A DNA stretch of 64,000 nt from an uncultured Blautia sp. (GTDB lineage Bacteria; Bacillota; Clostridia; Lachnospirales; Lachnospiraceae), in the NCBI RefSeq assembly GCF_947654165.1, contig NZ_CANTKB010000006.1, forward strand, positions 62,001 to 126,000, given 5' to 3'. Shown piece after piece: positions 18,447 through 27,129 of the stretch. The notes under the pieces were generated by a model. The model was not told the origin of the DNA. It saw only the letters and a list, made by a program, of their open reading frames with translations, and searched no databases. The first letter of the stretch is position 1, and each line of letters starts with the position of its first letter. Both the position numbers and the translations under genes were made by a program.

Positions 18447-19448
18447 ATGACTGCAAATAAAGAAATCAAAACAATCGGTGTTTTAACAAGTGGTGGAGAT
18501 GCTCCGGGAATGAATGCGGCAATTCGTGCAGTTGTAAGAAGAGGTTTAAGCCGCGGTATCAATATGAAAGGTATTAAAAAAGGCTACAGCGGACTGCTTA
18601 ATGAAGAGATTATTGATATGACCGCAGTAAATGTTTCAGATACAATTCAGAAAGGCGGAACGATTCTGCAGACAGCTCGCTGTACGGAGATGCGTACACC
18701 GGAAGGTCAGCAAAGAGCAGCAGATGTGTGCAGAAAGCACGACATCGATGCATTGGTAGTAATCGGTGGTGACGGTTCTTTTGCCGGTGCACAGAAGCTT
18801 GCCAATCTTGGAATCAATACAGTAGGTGTGCCTGGTACCATTGACCTGGATATTGCATGTTCAGAATATACCATCGGTTTTGACACTGCTGTAAATACAG
18901 CGATGGAAGCCATTGATAAGGTTCGTGATACTTCCACATCCCATGAGCGTGTAAGTATCATTGAAGTTATGGGAAGAAATGCCGGCTATCTGGCCTTGTG
19001 GTGCGGTATTGCAAATGGTGCAGAAGATGTTCTGCTTCCGGAGAAATATGATTACGATGAGCAGAAGATCATTAACAATATTATTGATAACCGTAAAAAA
19101 GGCAAAAAACATCATATTATTATCAACGCAGAAGGAATCGGTCATTCCGAAGCTATGGCAAAACGTATTGAAGCAGCTACCGGAATCGAGACCAGAGCTA
19201 CGATTTTAGGTCACATGCAGCGCGGTGGTACACCGACCTGTAAAGACCGTGTGTATGCATCTATTATGGGTGCAAAGGCTGTAGATGTGCTTCTGGAAGG
19301 GAAAACAAAGAGAGTAATCTGTTACAGAGATGGAGAATACATTGATATGGATATCAATGAGGCACTGGCTATGAAGAAAACAATTTCTGAGTACCAGTTT
19401 GAAGTAAGCTATTCTTTGTCACACAATTACAGCAAAAATCCAAGATAA
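18447..19448 (+). CDS. pfkA: ATP-dependent 6-phosphofructokinase
   Basis: Phosphorylates fructose 6-phosphate, the committed step of glycolysis. The 333-residue enzyme starts at ATG 18447 directly behind GGAGGAG (a GTG 18 bases upstream is less likely). Motifs: GVLTSGGDAPGMNAAIR, VVIGGDGSFAGA with the Gly that favours ATP over pyrophosphate, PGTIDLDIACSEYTIGFDTAVN, and LGHMQRGGTPTCKDR. The usual TIDNDI is TIDLDI here, with Asn replaced by Leu and both Asp kept; I believe this also occurs in related Lachnospiraceae enzymes. A strong terminator follows. Confidence 0.95.
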   Translation: MTANKEIKTIGVLTSGGDAPGMNAAIRAVVRRGLSRGINMKGIKKGYSGLLNEEIIDMTAVNVSDTIQKGGTILQTARCTEMRTPEGQQRAADVCRKHDIDALVVIGGDGSFAGAQKLANLGINTVGVPGTIDLDIACSEYTIGFDTAVNTAMEAIDKVRDTSTSHERVSIIEVMGRNAGYLALWCGIANGAEDVLLPEKYDYDEQKIINNIIDNRKKGKKHHIIINAEGIGHSEAMAKRIEAATGIETRATILGHMQRGGTPTCKDRVYASIMGAKAVDVLLEGKTKRVICYRDGEYIDMDINEALAMKKTISEYQFEVSYSLSHNYSKNPR

Positions 19449-19456
19449 GCAGACGA

Positions 19457-19487
19457 GAGGCTGTCGCATTACGACAGCCTCTTTTTT
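19457..19487 (+). terminator. Terminator after pfkA
   Basis: Perfect 10-bp stem GAGGCTGTCG/CGACAGCCTC with a 5-base loop followed by T6; the next gene starts 13 bases later, so it may be partly read through. Confidence 0.88.
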
Positions 19488-19500
19488 AGGAGAAAAAGAA

Positions 19501-20301
19501 ATGATTACAAGTATGTCAAATCCACAGATAAAAGAAGTGCAGCAATTATTAAAAAAAGCAAAAACCAGACGAGAAGAAAGGGTTTTTGTTGCAGAAGGGA
19601 TTAAAATGTTCCGTGAAGCTCCGGCAGACAGGCTTTGTAAGGTATATGTTTCTGAAACATTTGCCGGAAAAACGGAATTTGAGGATATTTTGAGAGGAAA
19701 ATCTCTGAATCCTGATTCAGATAAAGTAGAGATTGTGGATGATAAAGTGTTTAAGAGTTTATCTGATACAGTCACTCCTCAGGGTGTTCTCTGCCTGATC
19801 TCCATGGGAAATTGGAGTTTGCAGGATATTATGAAAGAGACAGAATATCCCCTTCTTATGGTTTTGGAAGATTTACAGGATCCGGGCAATCTTGGAACGA
19901 TTATCAGAACAGGAGAAGGTGCCGGAGTTACAGGTGTGATTCTCAGCAAAACGTCAGTAGATGTGTTTAATCCCAAAGTAATCCGCTCTACCATGGGTTC
20001 TATCTACAGAGTTCCTGTGATTTATGTGGATTCTATAGAGGAAGAAGTGGTGCCAATGTTGAAAACTTATGGAATTACAACCTATGCGGCTCATTTAAAA
20101 GGGGAAAACAATTATGATCAGGAAGATTATTCCAAAGGGACAGCGTTTTTTATCGGAAACGAGGGGAATGGTCTGACGGATGAGCTGACGGCCTGTGCAG
20201 ATACCCTGATTAAAATTCCTATGGCCGGACAGGTGGAGTCCCTGAATGCTGCCATGGCATCAGGAATTTTGATGTATGAGGCGGCAAGGCAGCGAAGATG
20301 A
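19501..20301 (+). CDS. TrmH/SpoU-family RNA 2'-O-methyltransferase
   Basis: SPOUT-class methyltransferase that modifies ribose 2'-OH of rRNA or tRNA. The N-terminal RNA-binding domain (SMSNPQIKEVQQLLKKAKTR) precedes the catalytic knot with motif 1 LQDPGNLGTIIRTGEGAG (substrate Arg), motif 2 FFIGNEGNGL and motif 3 IPMAGQVESLNAAMASG. Length 266 fits the RlmB/YsgA group. Exact target nucleotide cannot be told. Ribosome binding site AGGAGAAAAAG in the tail of the pfkA terminator. Confidence 0.92.
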   Translation: MITSMSNPQIKEVQQLLKKAKTRREERVFVAEGIKMFREAPADRLCKVYVSETFAGKTEFEDILRGKSLNPDSDKVEIVDDKVFKSLSDTVTPQGVLCLISMGNWSLQDIMKETEYPLLMVLEDLQDPGNLGTIIRTGEGAGVTGVILSKTSVDVFNPKVIRSTMGSIYRVPVIYVDSIEEEVVPMLKTYGITTYAAHLKGENNYDQEDYSKGTAFFIGNEGNGLTDELTACADTLIKIPMAGQVESLNAAMASGILMYEAARQRR

Positions 20302-20335
20302 TTTAGTGGTTAATGCCATATACCGGAAGATTTTG

Positions 20336-20392
20336 AAGGCTGTTTGCAGGATAGATGTAAGGAAAACTTGATATCCTGCAAACAGCCTTTTT
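20336..20392 (+). terminator. Long-stem terminator after the RNA methylase
   Basis: A perfect 18-bp stem (20336-20353 with 20372-20389) around an 18-base loop, followed by T-rich sequence. The surrounding 294-base gap before the next gene otherwise contains only the promoter noted below. Confidence 0.88.
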
Positions 20393-20498
20393 GGCACGAG
20401 GAGGCTATTATTTCTAAGCAGCCATATTTTGTACAAAAAATAAAGCGGTCGCACAAAAACACATCAAATTTTTACCAAATGTTACAAAAAATACCCGG

Positions 20499-20527
20499 TT
20501 GACAAAGAAATGTAACCTTGATACAAT
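20499..20527 (+). promoter_or_regulatory. Strong sigma-A promoter of the cell-wall hydrolase gene
   Basis: Consensus TTGACA at 20499-20504 and TACAAT at 20522-20527 with 17-base spacing. The flanking sequence repeats GTTACA/TGTAAC motifs, which could be an operator. Confidence 0.82.
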
Positions 20528-20595
20528 AAGTCGGTAACAAAAATTAATAAATTTGTAACAAAGTGAAACAGACTTATTTTAGGAGGTTCCATTTC

Positions 20596-21369
20596 ATGAA
20601 AGAAAGAATGAAGAAACTTTTGGCTTGTGCAGGAACAGTAGGGGCATTAACAATGATGCTTTCCGTTCCGGTTATGGCAGATACCAAAGAGGATACTCAG
20701 AATATAGAAACACAGGAAGAAGCATATGACTGGTCAGATAAGGCTGCTGCTGCTGTAAATACATACGCAAATATCCGCAGTGGTTCTGATATTAATACAG
20801 AACGTGTAGGAATGCTTCCGGCCGGAGCGGTTGTGACCGTTGAAGGAGAAGAAAATGGATGGATGCAGGTTTCATCCGGTGATATCGAGGGTTACATCAG
20901 AGGAGACCTGCTGGTGCAGGGAGAAGAAGCCAAAGCACTGTTTGAATCCGTGCATGGAGAAGGAGAAATCGTAGGAGCACAGCCTCTGGAAGCTCCGGTA
21001 CAGGCTGTTGTACAGCAGAATGCTTCTGTATCAGCTTCAGATGCAGACCTTGCTCTTATGGCGGCAATCATCGAGTGTGAAGCAGGCGGAGAATGCTACG
21101 AGGGTAAGATTGGTGTGGGAGCTGTTGTCATGAACCGTGTAAGGAGCAGCAGATTCCCGAATACACTCTCAGAAGTGATCTACCAGAGCGGACAGTTTAC
21201 TCCGGCAGCTACCGGAAAGCTGGCATCTGTTTTATCAAGAGGTGCAAGCCAGGCGTGCTATGATGCAGCCAGAGATGTATTTGCAGGGGCAAATACCATT
21301 GGAGACCGGTTATTCTTCCATGCAGGAGGAGGAAACGGACTGACAATCGGAAATCAGACTTTTTATTAA
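20596..21369 (+). CDS. Secreted SH3-domain cell-wall hydrolase (SleB/CwlJ-type)
   Basis: Exported peptidoglycan hydrolase, 257 residues. Signal peptide at residues 1-about 29 (MKERMKKLLACAG...VPVMA), bacterial SH3 domain about 45-105 (VNTYANIRSGSDINTERVG, GYIRGDLLV), a short linker, and a C-terminal hydrolase_2 domain (LMAAIIECEAGGECYEGKIG, VGAVVMNRVRSSRFPNTLSE, SGQFTPAATGKL) with the catalytic Glu region. I choose the ATG at 20596, 11 bases after AGGAGG; an ATG at 20563 would add 11 residues before the signal peptide. The family includes spore-cortex lytic enzymes and vegetative hydrolases. Confidence 0.9.
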   Translation: MKERMKKLLACAGTVGALTMMLSVPVMADTKEDTQNIETQEEAYDWSDKAAAAVNTYANIRSGSDINTERVGMLPAGAVVTVEGEENGWMQVSSGDIEGYIRGDLLVQGEEAKALFESVHGEGEIVGAQPLEAPVQAVVQQNASVSASDADLALMAAIIECEAGGECYEGKIGVGAVVMNRVRSSRFPNTLSEVIYQSGQFTPAATGKLASVLSRGASQACYDAARDVFAGANTIGDRLFFHAGGGNGLTIGNQTFY

Positions 21370-21377
21370 AAACTACG

Positions 21378-21424
21378 AAAAAGAGGCCGTATTGCTGTAA
21401 TATTCAGCAGTGCGGTTTCTTTTT
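21378..21424 (+). terminator. Terminator after the cell-wall hydrolase
   Basis: AAAGAGGCCGTATTGCTG pairs imperfectly with CAGCAGTGCGGTTTCTTT, followed by T-rich sequence. Confidence 0.75.
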
Positions 21425-21443
21425 GTAAAGATATAAAAAAACA

Positions 21444-21472
21444 TTGTTATTTTCAGAATATTAGGCTATAAT
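21444..21472 (+). promoter_or_regulatory. Promoter of the nfeD-SPFH pair
   Basis: TTGTTA (21444-21449) and TATAAT (21467-21472) with 17-base spacing, about 50 bases before the start. Confidence 0.7.
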
Positions 21473-21521
21473 AAGGTAACAAATCAGCACAAAGAATTTT
21501 AAGAAAAAGGTGGGATGATGG

Positions 21522-21962
21522 ATGACAGCAGGAACGATAACAATTATATGGCTTGTTCTTCTGGCAGTCCTCTTGGGCATCGAAATCGCTACTATGGGAC
21601 TTACTACCATCTGGTTTGCCGGAGGAGCACTGATTGCATTTTTGCTTTCGCTTTTTAAGACACCGCTTTGGAGTCAGATTGCAGTATTTATCATTGTATC
21701 CATAGTGCTGTTGATTTTCACCAGACCTATTGCCCTGAAATATATGAATAGGGGTGTGGAGAAGACAAATGTAGACAGCATTCCCGGTCAGAAGGGTATT
21801 GTGACACAGACCATTGACAATCTGAAGGCAGAGGGTCAGGTGACGATTCAGGGAATGGAGTGGAGTGCCCGTTCTAAGGATGAAAGTGTAATTGAAGAAG
21901 GAAAAGTGGTAAAGGTAACAGCAGTGGAAGGTGTAAAATTAATCGTAGAGGAGGAAAAATAG
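21522..21962 (+). CDS. NfeD-like membrane protein
   Basis: Short NfeD protein, 146 residues, with two or three N-terminal membrane helices (residues 3-75) and a C-terminal OB-fold (about 85-145: GQKGIVTQTIDNLKAEGQVTIQG, VKVTAVEGVKLIVEE). Short NfeD proteins pair with SPFH proteins in membrane microdomains; the SPFH gene begins one base after this stop codon, confirming the pairing. Precise role is unknown in the family. Confidence 0.88.
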   Translation: MTAGTITIIWLVLLAVLLGIEIATMGLTTIWFAGGALIAFLLSLFKTPLWSQIAVFIIVSIVLLIFTRPIALKYMNRGVEKTNVDSIPGQKGIVTQTIDNLKAEGQVTIQGMEWSARSKDESVIEEGKVVKVTAVEGVKLIVEEEK

Positions 21963-21963
21963 T

Positions 21964-22896
21964 ATGTTTCTTATTATTTTTGCAGTGTTTTTGGTACTTG
22001 TATTGATTATTGCGGCATCCTGCATTCGGATTGTGCCGCAGGCACATGCTCTGATTGTGGAACGTCTGGGTATGTACAAGGCAACCTGGGGAACAGGGCT
22101 TCATTTTAAGGCACCGTTTGTTGACAGAATCGCAAAGCGTGTAAATCTGAAAGAGCAGGTAGTGGATTTTGCACCGCAGCCGGTTATTACAAAAGATAAT
22201 GTTACTATGAGAATTGATACCGTCGTATTCTTCCAGATCACAGACCCGAGATTATTTACCTATGGTGTGGAAAATCCAATCATGGCTATTGAAAATCTGA
22301 CAGCTACTACCCTTCGTAATATTATTGGTGACATGGAGTTGGATGCAACACTGACTTCCAGAGAGATCATCAATACCAAGATGAGAGCATCTCTTGATGT
22401 TGCCACAGACCCATGGGGAATCAAAGTAAATCGTGTGGAATTAAAGAACATTATTCCTCCTGCAGCGATCCAGGAAGCAATGGAGAAGCAGATGAAGGCA
22501 GAGCGTGAACGTCGTGAAGCCATTCTGAAAGCAGAAGGAGAGAAGAAATCTACAATCCTTGTAGCAGAAGGTAAGAAAGAATCAGCCATTCTGGATGCAG
22601 AGGCAGAGAAACAGGCTGCGATCCTGAGAGCAGAGGCCGAGAAAGAAAAAATGATCAAAGAAGCAGAAGGTCAGGCAGAAGCCATTCTGAAGGTACAGCA
22701 GGCTAAGGCGGATGGTATCCGGTTTATCAAAGAGGCAGGTGCTGACCAGAGCGTTCTTACTCTGAAGAGTCTGGAAGCTTTTGCACAGGCTGCAGATGGT
22801 CGTGCGACTAAGATTATCATTCCATCTGAGATACAGGGAATCGCAGGACTTGTGACTTCTCTGGTGGAAGTGGCAGGTAAGGAAAAAGAGAATTAA
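21964..22896 (+). CDS. SPFH/stomatin-like membrane protein (QmcA type)
   Basis: Membrane-anchored scaffold protein, 310 residues. N-terminal membrane helix (residues 1-20), SPFH/Band-7 domain (about 22-190: RIVPQAHALIVERLGMYKATWG, QPVITKDNVTMRIDTVVFFQI), then a long charged Ala/Glu/Lys coiled coil (about 185-250) and a conserved C-terminus (LKSLEAFAQAADGRATKIIIPSE). Such proteins oligomerise into cages with partners such as NfeD or FtsH. Translationally linked to the NfeD gene. Confidence 0.92.
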   Translation: MFLIIFAVFLVLVLIIAASCIRIVPQAHALIVERLGMYKATWGTGLHFKAPFVDRIAKRVNLKEQVVDFAPQPVITKDNVTMRIDTVVFFQITDPRLFTYGVENPIMAIENLTATTLRNIIGDMELDATLTSREIINTKMRASLDVATDPWGIKVNRVELKNIIPPAAIQEAMEKQMKAERERREAILKAEGEKKSTILVAEGKKESAILDAEAEKQAAILRAEAEKEKMIKEAEGQAEAILKVQQAKADGIRFIKEAGADQSVLTLKSLEAFAQAADGRATKIIIPSEIQGIAGLVTSLVEVAGKEKEN

Positions 22897-22910
22897 AAGT
22901 TACATTCAGC

Positions 22911-22946
22911 AAGGGGGCTGCTGCATAAGATGCGGCAGTCCTTTCG
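22911..22946 (+). terminator. Imperfect terminator hairpin after the SPFH gene
   Basis: GGGCTGCTGCAT pairs with ATGCGGCAGTCC, including one G-U pair, followed by a CTTTCGG spacer and T6. Confidence 0.55.
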
Positions 22947-22985
22947 GTTTTTTAAAGATTGTATGCAGTGAGGTGACGTGAGTAT

Positions 22986-24176
22986 ATGAAAGCAGTGATC
23001 GACCTTACAAAAGAATACGGGCTGGTACTAGAAGGCGGAGGTGCGAAAGGTGCTTATCAGATCGGTGCATGGAAAGCCATGCAGGAAGCAGGAGTAAAGA
23101 TCAGGGGAATCGCAGGAACCAGTGTAGGTGCGTTAAACGGTGCATTGATCTGCATGGGAGATCTGGAGAAAGCGGAGCATCTGTGGGAGAATATTTCTTA
23201 TTCCAAGATCATGTCAGTGGATGATGAACTGATGGGAGAGATTTTTAAGCATAAGAAAATCAGCAAAGAAGCACTGAAAGATATGATGGACTATATTTCA
23301 GATGGAGGACTGGACGTATCCCCTCTGAAACAATTGATTGCAGAGAGTATTGATGAGGAAAAAATCAAAAATTCACCGATTGATCTGTATGTGCTGACCT
23401 TCAATGTAGATGAATTCCGGGAACTGGATATTGATATGAAAGAGGCAGAGCCGGAATTAATGAAAGACTTTCTTCTGGCCAGTGCCTATGTGTTTCCTAT
23501 TTTTAAAAACGAAAAACTTCATGGAAAGACCTATATAGACGGAGGTGCGATCAACAACGTGCCGCTGGGCTCACTTGTAGAACGAGGCTATGAAGATATT
23601 ATCGTGATCCGGATTTTTGGGATAGGACGGGAAAAGAAGGTAAAAATTCCTGAAGGAACACAGGTATACACCGTAGCACCCTCTGTGAGTCTGGGGAGCA
23701 TTCTGGATTTTAACAGGAAAAAAAGCAGGATGCATATAAAAAGAGGATATTTTGATACTATGCGTATGATCTACGGTTTGTCAGGAAAAATATATTATAT
23801 TGATGAACAGGCCGAAGAGTGTTATTATTTAAAGCAGCTAACAGAATTAAATCAGGATATTTACGAATATCTGATGGAAGTATTTAAGTTAAATGCAGAG
23901 CCAAAACAGTATATAAGAAAGCTGACAGAAATCATTCTTCCGGTCATAGCGGATGAACTGCAGCTTTCCAGGGACTGGAATTACAGGGAATTGTATTTAT
24001 CTATGCTGGAGGCGGCAGCAAGAATCTGCAGGATTCAGAAGTATAAGATTTACACGCTGGAGGAATTGCAGAACAAAGTCAGAAAAAAACTGAGAGATAT
24101 GGAAGGGGAACTTCCGGCTTTTGTGCAGATTATTTCAAAAGACATACTGATACAGCCGCAGCAGGATGAAATATAA
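22986..24176 (+). CDS. Patatin-like phospholipase
   Basis: Lipid acyl hydrolase, 396 residues, with the patatin Ser-Asp dyad: oxyanion loop LEGGGAKGAYQIG, nucleophile elbow GTSVGALNG and catalytic Asp in DGGAINNVP. The C-terminal 170 residues after the patatin fold are helical (SLGSILDFNRKKSRMHIKRG..., AARICRIQKYKIYTLEEL) and have no motif I recognise; this extension is shared, as far as I recall, by related clostridial proteins. The ATG at 22986 follows GTGAGGTGACG. No signal peptide, so it acts on inner membrane lipids or intracellular substrates. Confidence 0.88.
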   Translation: MKAVIDLTKEYGLVLEGGGAKGAYQIGAWKAMQEAGVKIRGIAGTSVGALNGALICMGDLEKAEHLWENISYSKIMSVDDELMGEIFKHKKISKEALKDMMDYISDGGLDVSPLKQLIAESIDEEKIKNSPIDLYVLTFNVDEFRELDIDMKEAEPELMKDFLLASAYVFPIFKNEKLHGKTYIDGGAINNVPLGSLVERGYEDIIVIRIFGIGREKKVKIPEGTQVYTVAPSVSLGSILDFNRKKSRMHIKRGYFDTMRMIYGLSGKIYYIDEQAEECYYLKQLTELNQDIYEYLMEVFKLNAEPKQYIRKLTEIILPVIADELQLSRDWNYRELYLSMLEAAARICRIQKYKIYTLEELQNKVRKKLRDMEGELPAFVQIISKDILIQPQQDEI

Positions 24177-24200
24177 AAAAGAAACAGGGAGGATACCCAT

Positions 24201-25190
24201 ATGGATTTAAAAGGACGCAGCTTTTTGACACTGAAAGATTTTACAAAAGAAGAGATTGAATATCTGGTTACACTGGCAGCAGAACTGAAGGCAAAGAAGA
24301 AACAGGGAATTCCTGTGGATACCTTAAAAGGAAAAAATGTGGCTTTGATTTTTGAAAAAACCAGTACCAGAACACGGTGCTCCTTTGAGACAGCAGCACA
24401 TGATCTTGGTATGGGAACCACTTATCTGGATCCCAAAAGTTCCCAGATCGGAAAGAAAGAAAGCATCAAAGACACGGCAAGAGTTCTTGGAAGGATTTAT
24501 GACGGGATTGAATATAGAGGGTATGGTCAGGAAAAAGTGGAAGCATTGGCAAAATATGCAGGAGTTCCGGTATGGAACGGTCTGACCAATGAGTATCATC
24601 CGACACAGATGCTGGCAGATCTGCTGACTATCCGGGAACATCTTGGACGTACCAAAGGTGTGAAGCTGGTGTATATGGGTGATGCCAGATATAATATGGG
24701 AAATTCTCTGATGATTCTCTGTGCGAAAATGGGGATGCATTTCGTAGCTTGTGCTCCAAGGAAATATTTCCCGAATCAGGAGCTTGTAGAAGAGTGTCAG
24801 AAGTTTGCGGAAGAATCCGGTGCAACGATTACACTGACAGAGGACGTAAAAGAGGGAACAAAAGGAGCAGATGTGATCTATACCGATGTGTGGGTTTCCA
24901 TGGGAGAACCGGATGAAGTCTGGGAAGAGCGCATCCGGGAACTTTCCCCCTATAAAGTCACAAAAGAAGTGATGGAAAATGCAGGAAGTCAGGCGATTTT
25001 CCTTCATTGTCTTCCGGCTTTCCATGATCTGGAGACCGAAATCGGAAGAGAAATGAGCCAGCGGTTCGGTATTACGGATATGGAGGTCACAGACGAAGTA
25101 TTTGAGTCTGCACAGTCCGTGGTATTTGATGAAGCAGAGAACAGGATGCATACCATCAAGGCAGTGATGGCAGCCACTTTAGGGGCATGA
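24201..25190 (+). CDS. argF: Ornithine carbamoyltransferase
   Basis: Forms citrulline from carbamoyl phosphate and ornithine in arginine synthesis (or the reverse in the deiminase pathway). 329 residues with the carbamoyl-phosphate motif FEKTSTRTRCSFE, EYHPTQMLADLLT, ornithine-side DVWVSMGE and the catalytic HCLPAFHD. Start behind CAGGGAGG. The stop codon overlaps the start of birA (ATGA), so the two are translationally coupled although functionally unrelated. Confidence 0.95.
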   Translation: MDLKGRSFLTLKDFTKEEIEYLVTLAAELKAKKKQGIPVDTLKGKNVALIFEKTSTRTRCSFETAAHDLGMGTTYLDPKSSQIGKKESIKDTARVLGRIYDGIEYRGYGQEKVEALAKYAGVPVWNGLTNEYHPTQMLADLLTIREHLGRTKGVKLVYMGDARYNMGNSLMILCAKMGMHFVACAPRKYFPNQELVEECQKFAEESGATITLTEDVKEGTKGADVIYTDVWVSMGEPDEVWEERIRELSPYKVTKEVMENAGSQAIFLHCLPAFHDLETEIGREMSQRFGITDMEVTDEVFESAQSVVFDEAENRMHTIKAVMAATLGA

Positions 25191-25996
25191 CCATGCAGGA
25201 AGAACTGGAAAAACAATTAAAGACCAGATGGATGGGCAGAAAGCTGTTCTTTCGGGAACAGACAGAGTCCACCATTATCTGGGCAAAAGAGGCTGCGAAG
25301 CAAAGCCGGGAGAGAGAACTGGATGGAGCCTTGTTTCTGGCAGATGCACAGACCGGGGGGAAGGGAAGAATCGGCAGAGTCTGGAATTCCCCTCCGAAAG
25401 AGAATATTTACATGAATCTGCTCCTTATGAAACCGGAAATCTCGCCGCTTCATGCTTCCTCCCTTACCCTGGTCATGGGACTGGCAGTGGCAAAGGCGGC
25501 CCGGGGATTAACGGGAAGACCCGTTGGTATTAAATGGCCAAACGATGTAGTGATGTCAGGGAAGAAGATTTGCGGGATCCTCACAGAAATGAGGGTGCTG
25601 GATGCTATGCCGGAATATATCACCATCGGTGTGGGGATTAATGTGAATCAGAAGGAATTCCCGGCAGAACTGGAGGATAAGGCTACCTCGCTTTTGCTGG
25701 AGACAGGAGAGAGACAGTCACGGGCAGCCATGGCAGCCAGAACCATCGAATATTTTGAGCAATATTATGAGGAATTTCTTAAGACCCAGGATCTGAGCCT
25801 GCTCAGAGAAACCTATGAGGCATTACTGCTGAATAAGGATCAGCCGGTGCGGATACTGGAAAAAGACAGAGAGAGCCGTGGGATTGCCAGAGGAATCACA
25901 GAAACAGGAGAACTGCTGGTGGAAGAAGAAAACGGCCAAATAAAAAAAGTGCTCTCAGGAGAAGTTTCTGTGAGGGGGCTTTATAGTTATGTATAA
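25187..25996 (+). CDS. birA: Biotin-[acetyl-CoA carboxylase] ligase
   Basis: Attaches biotin to the carboxylase BCCP subunit through biotinyl-AMP. 269 residues: catalytic domain with the nucleotide loop GGKGRIGRVWNS, IYMNLLLMKPEI, IKWPNDVVMSGKKICGILTE and the C-terminal SH3-like cap (LRETYEALLLNKDQPVRI). It lacks the N-terminal helix-turn-helix of E. coli BirA, so it is a monofunctional class I ligase and not a repressor. ATG at 25187 overlaps the argF stop; ATG at 25193 is an alternative. Confidence 0.9.
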   Translation: MTMQEELEKQLKTRWMGRKLFFREQTESTIIWAKEAAKQSRERELDGALFLADAQTGGKGRIGRVWNSPPKENIYMNLLLMKPEISPLHASSLTLVMGLAVAKAARGLTGRPVGIKWPNDVVMSGKKICGILTEMRVLDAMPEYITIGVGINVNQKEFPAELEDKATSLLLETGERQSRAAMAARTIEYFEQYYEEFLKTQDLSLLRETYEALLLNKDQPVRILEKDRESRGIARGITETGELLVEEENGQIKKVLSGEVSVRGLYSYV

Positions 25997-26008
25997 AGGG
26001 AGAATACT

Positions 26009-26344
26009 ATGTATAAGGATAAAGTAGTTTTATGCGGTGCAAGTGCCTATGAGCAAAAGTATTATTTTAATGATGATTTTGCATCTCTGCCTCAGTCTGT
26101 GCAGGATGAGCTGCATATTATGTGTGTGTTGTATACAGAGGAAATCGGCGGAGTCCTCACACTGGAATTTGACGAGGAGGGCAATCTCCAGTTCCAGGTA
26201 GAGGCACTGGAGGCAGATGCCATGTTTGACGAGATTGGCAGTGTGTTGCGGATAAAGGATTTAAGAAACAAGAAACAGGAACTGTTGGAATCCCTGGAAA
26301 CGTATTACAAGGTATTTTTCCTGGGCGAAAATGTAGGAGAATAA
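26009..26344 (+). CDS. Conserved small protein of unknown function
   Basis: A 111-residue acidic protein with no membrane segment or catalytic motif I recognise. It starts KDKVVLCGASAYEQKYYFN, has a mixed alpha/beta middle (GGVLTLEFDEEGNLQFQVE) and ends with a basic helix (IKDLRNKKQELLESLETYYK). I think it belongs to a Lachnospiraceae family filed as DUF6145, but that is from memory. It lies in a tight operon between birA (12 bases) and coaX (3 bases), and starts behind AAAGGGAGAA. Confidence 0.75.
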   Translation: MYKDKVVLCGASAYEQKYYFNDDFASLPQSVQDELHIMCVLYTEEIGGVLTLEFDEEGNLQFQVEALEADAMFDEIGSVLRIKDLRNKKQELLESLETYYKVFFLGENVGE

Positions 26345-26347
26345 ACG

Positions 26348-27127
26348 ATGTTATTAGTGATTGACGTTGGCAATACACACATTACCCTGGGTGTATTTGA
26401 TAAGAAAGAATTGGTGGGAACCTTTCGTCTCACCACCAGACAGAATCGTACCTCAGATGAGTATGGAATTTTTATGTGTGATGTGCTGAAATATCAGGGA
26501 ATCAATAAAGATGAGATCGAAGATGTTATTATCAGTTCGGTTGTGCCGGATGTGATGCATTCGCTCATCAGCAGCGTGATCAAATATTTCCATGTGAAAC
26601 CATTGAATGTGGGACCGGGCTGCAAGACCGGGATCAAGGTAACGACAGTAAATCCAAAAGAAGTGGGAGCAGACAGGATCGTGGATGCTGTGGCAGCTTA
26701 CGAAATATACGGAGGACCGGTTCTGGTACTGGATTTTGGAACTGCCACCACATATGACCTGATCACAGAAGATGGAAGCTTTGAGGTTGGAATCACTTCT
26801 CCAGGTATTGAGATCAGTGCGAAAGCACTGTGGCAGGATGCAGCCAAACTGCCTAAGATTGCTATTCAGAAGCCCAAGAGTATTCTGGCAAAGGAAACCA
26901 TCAGCAGTATGCAGGCAGGGCTGGTGTATGGCTATATCGGACAGGTGGAATATATTGTGAAAAAAGTAAAAGAGGAGTCCGGTATTCAGGATTTGAAGGT
27001 AGTGGCAACCGGCGGTCTTGGTAAACTGATCGCAGATGAGACTGATGCCATTGATGTGTATGACGCACAGCTTACACTGGAAGGACTTCGAATTATCTAC
27101 GAAAAAACCAGAAAAAGCAGAGGTTGA
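26348..27127 (+). CDS. coaX: Type III pantothenate kinase
   Basis: First step of coenzyme A synthesis: phosphorylates pantothenate using ATP and a monovalent cation. 259 residues of the ASKHA fold with phosphate-1 motif VIDVGNTHITLG, GADRIVDAVAAYE, LDFGTATTYD and ATGGLGKLIA. The TGA stop overlaps a possible TTG start of dusB. Together with birA it gives this cluster a cofactor theme. Confidence 0.94.
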   Translation: MLLVIDVGNTHITLGVFDKKELVGTFRLTTRQNRTSDEYGIFMCDVLKYQGINKDEIEDVIISSVVPDVMHSLISSVIKYFHVKPLNVGPGCKTGIKVTTVNPKEVGADRIVDAVAAYEIYGGPVLVLDFGTATTYDLITEDGSFEVGITSPGIEISAKALWQDAAKLPKIAIQKPKSILAKETISSMQAGLVYGYIGQVEYIVKKVKEESGIQDLKVVATGGLGKLIADETDAIDVYDAQLTLEGLRIIYEKTRKSRG

Positions 27128-27129
27128 CT

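Noticed and set aside
18840..18900. Defective phosphofructokinase because TIDNDI reads TIDLDI
   Set aside because: Both catalytic Asp residues are kept and the rest of the enzyme is intact; I think this variant is normal in relatives.
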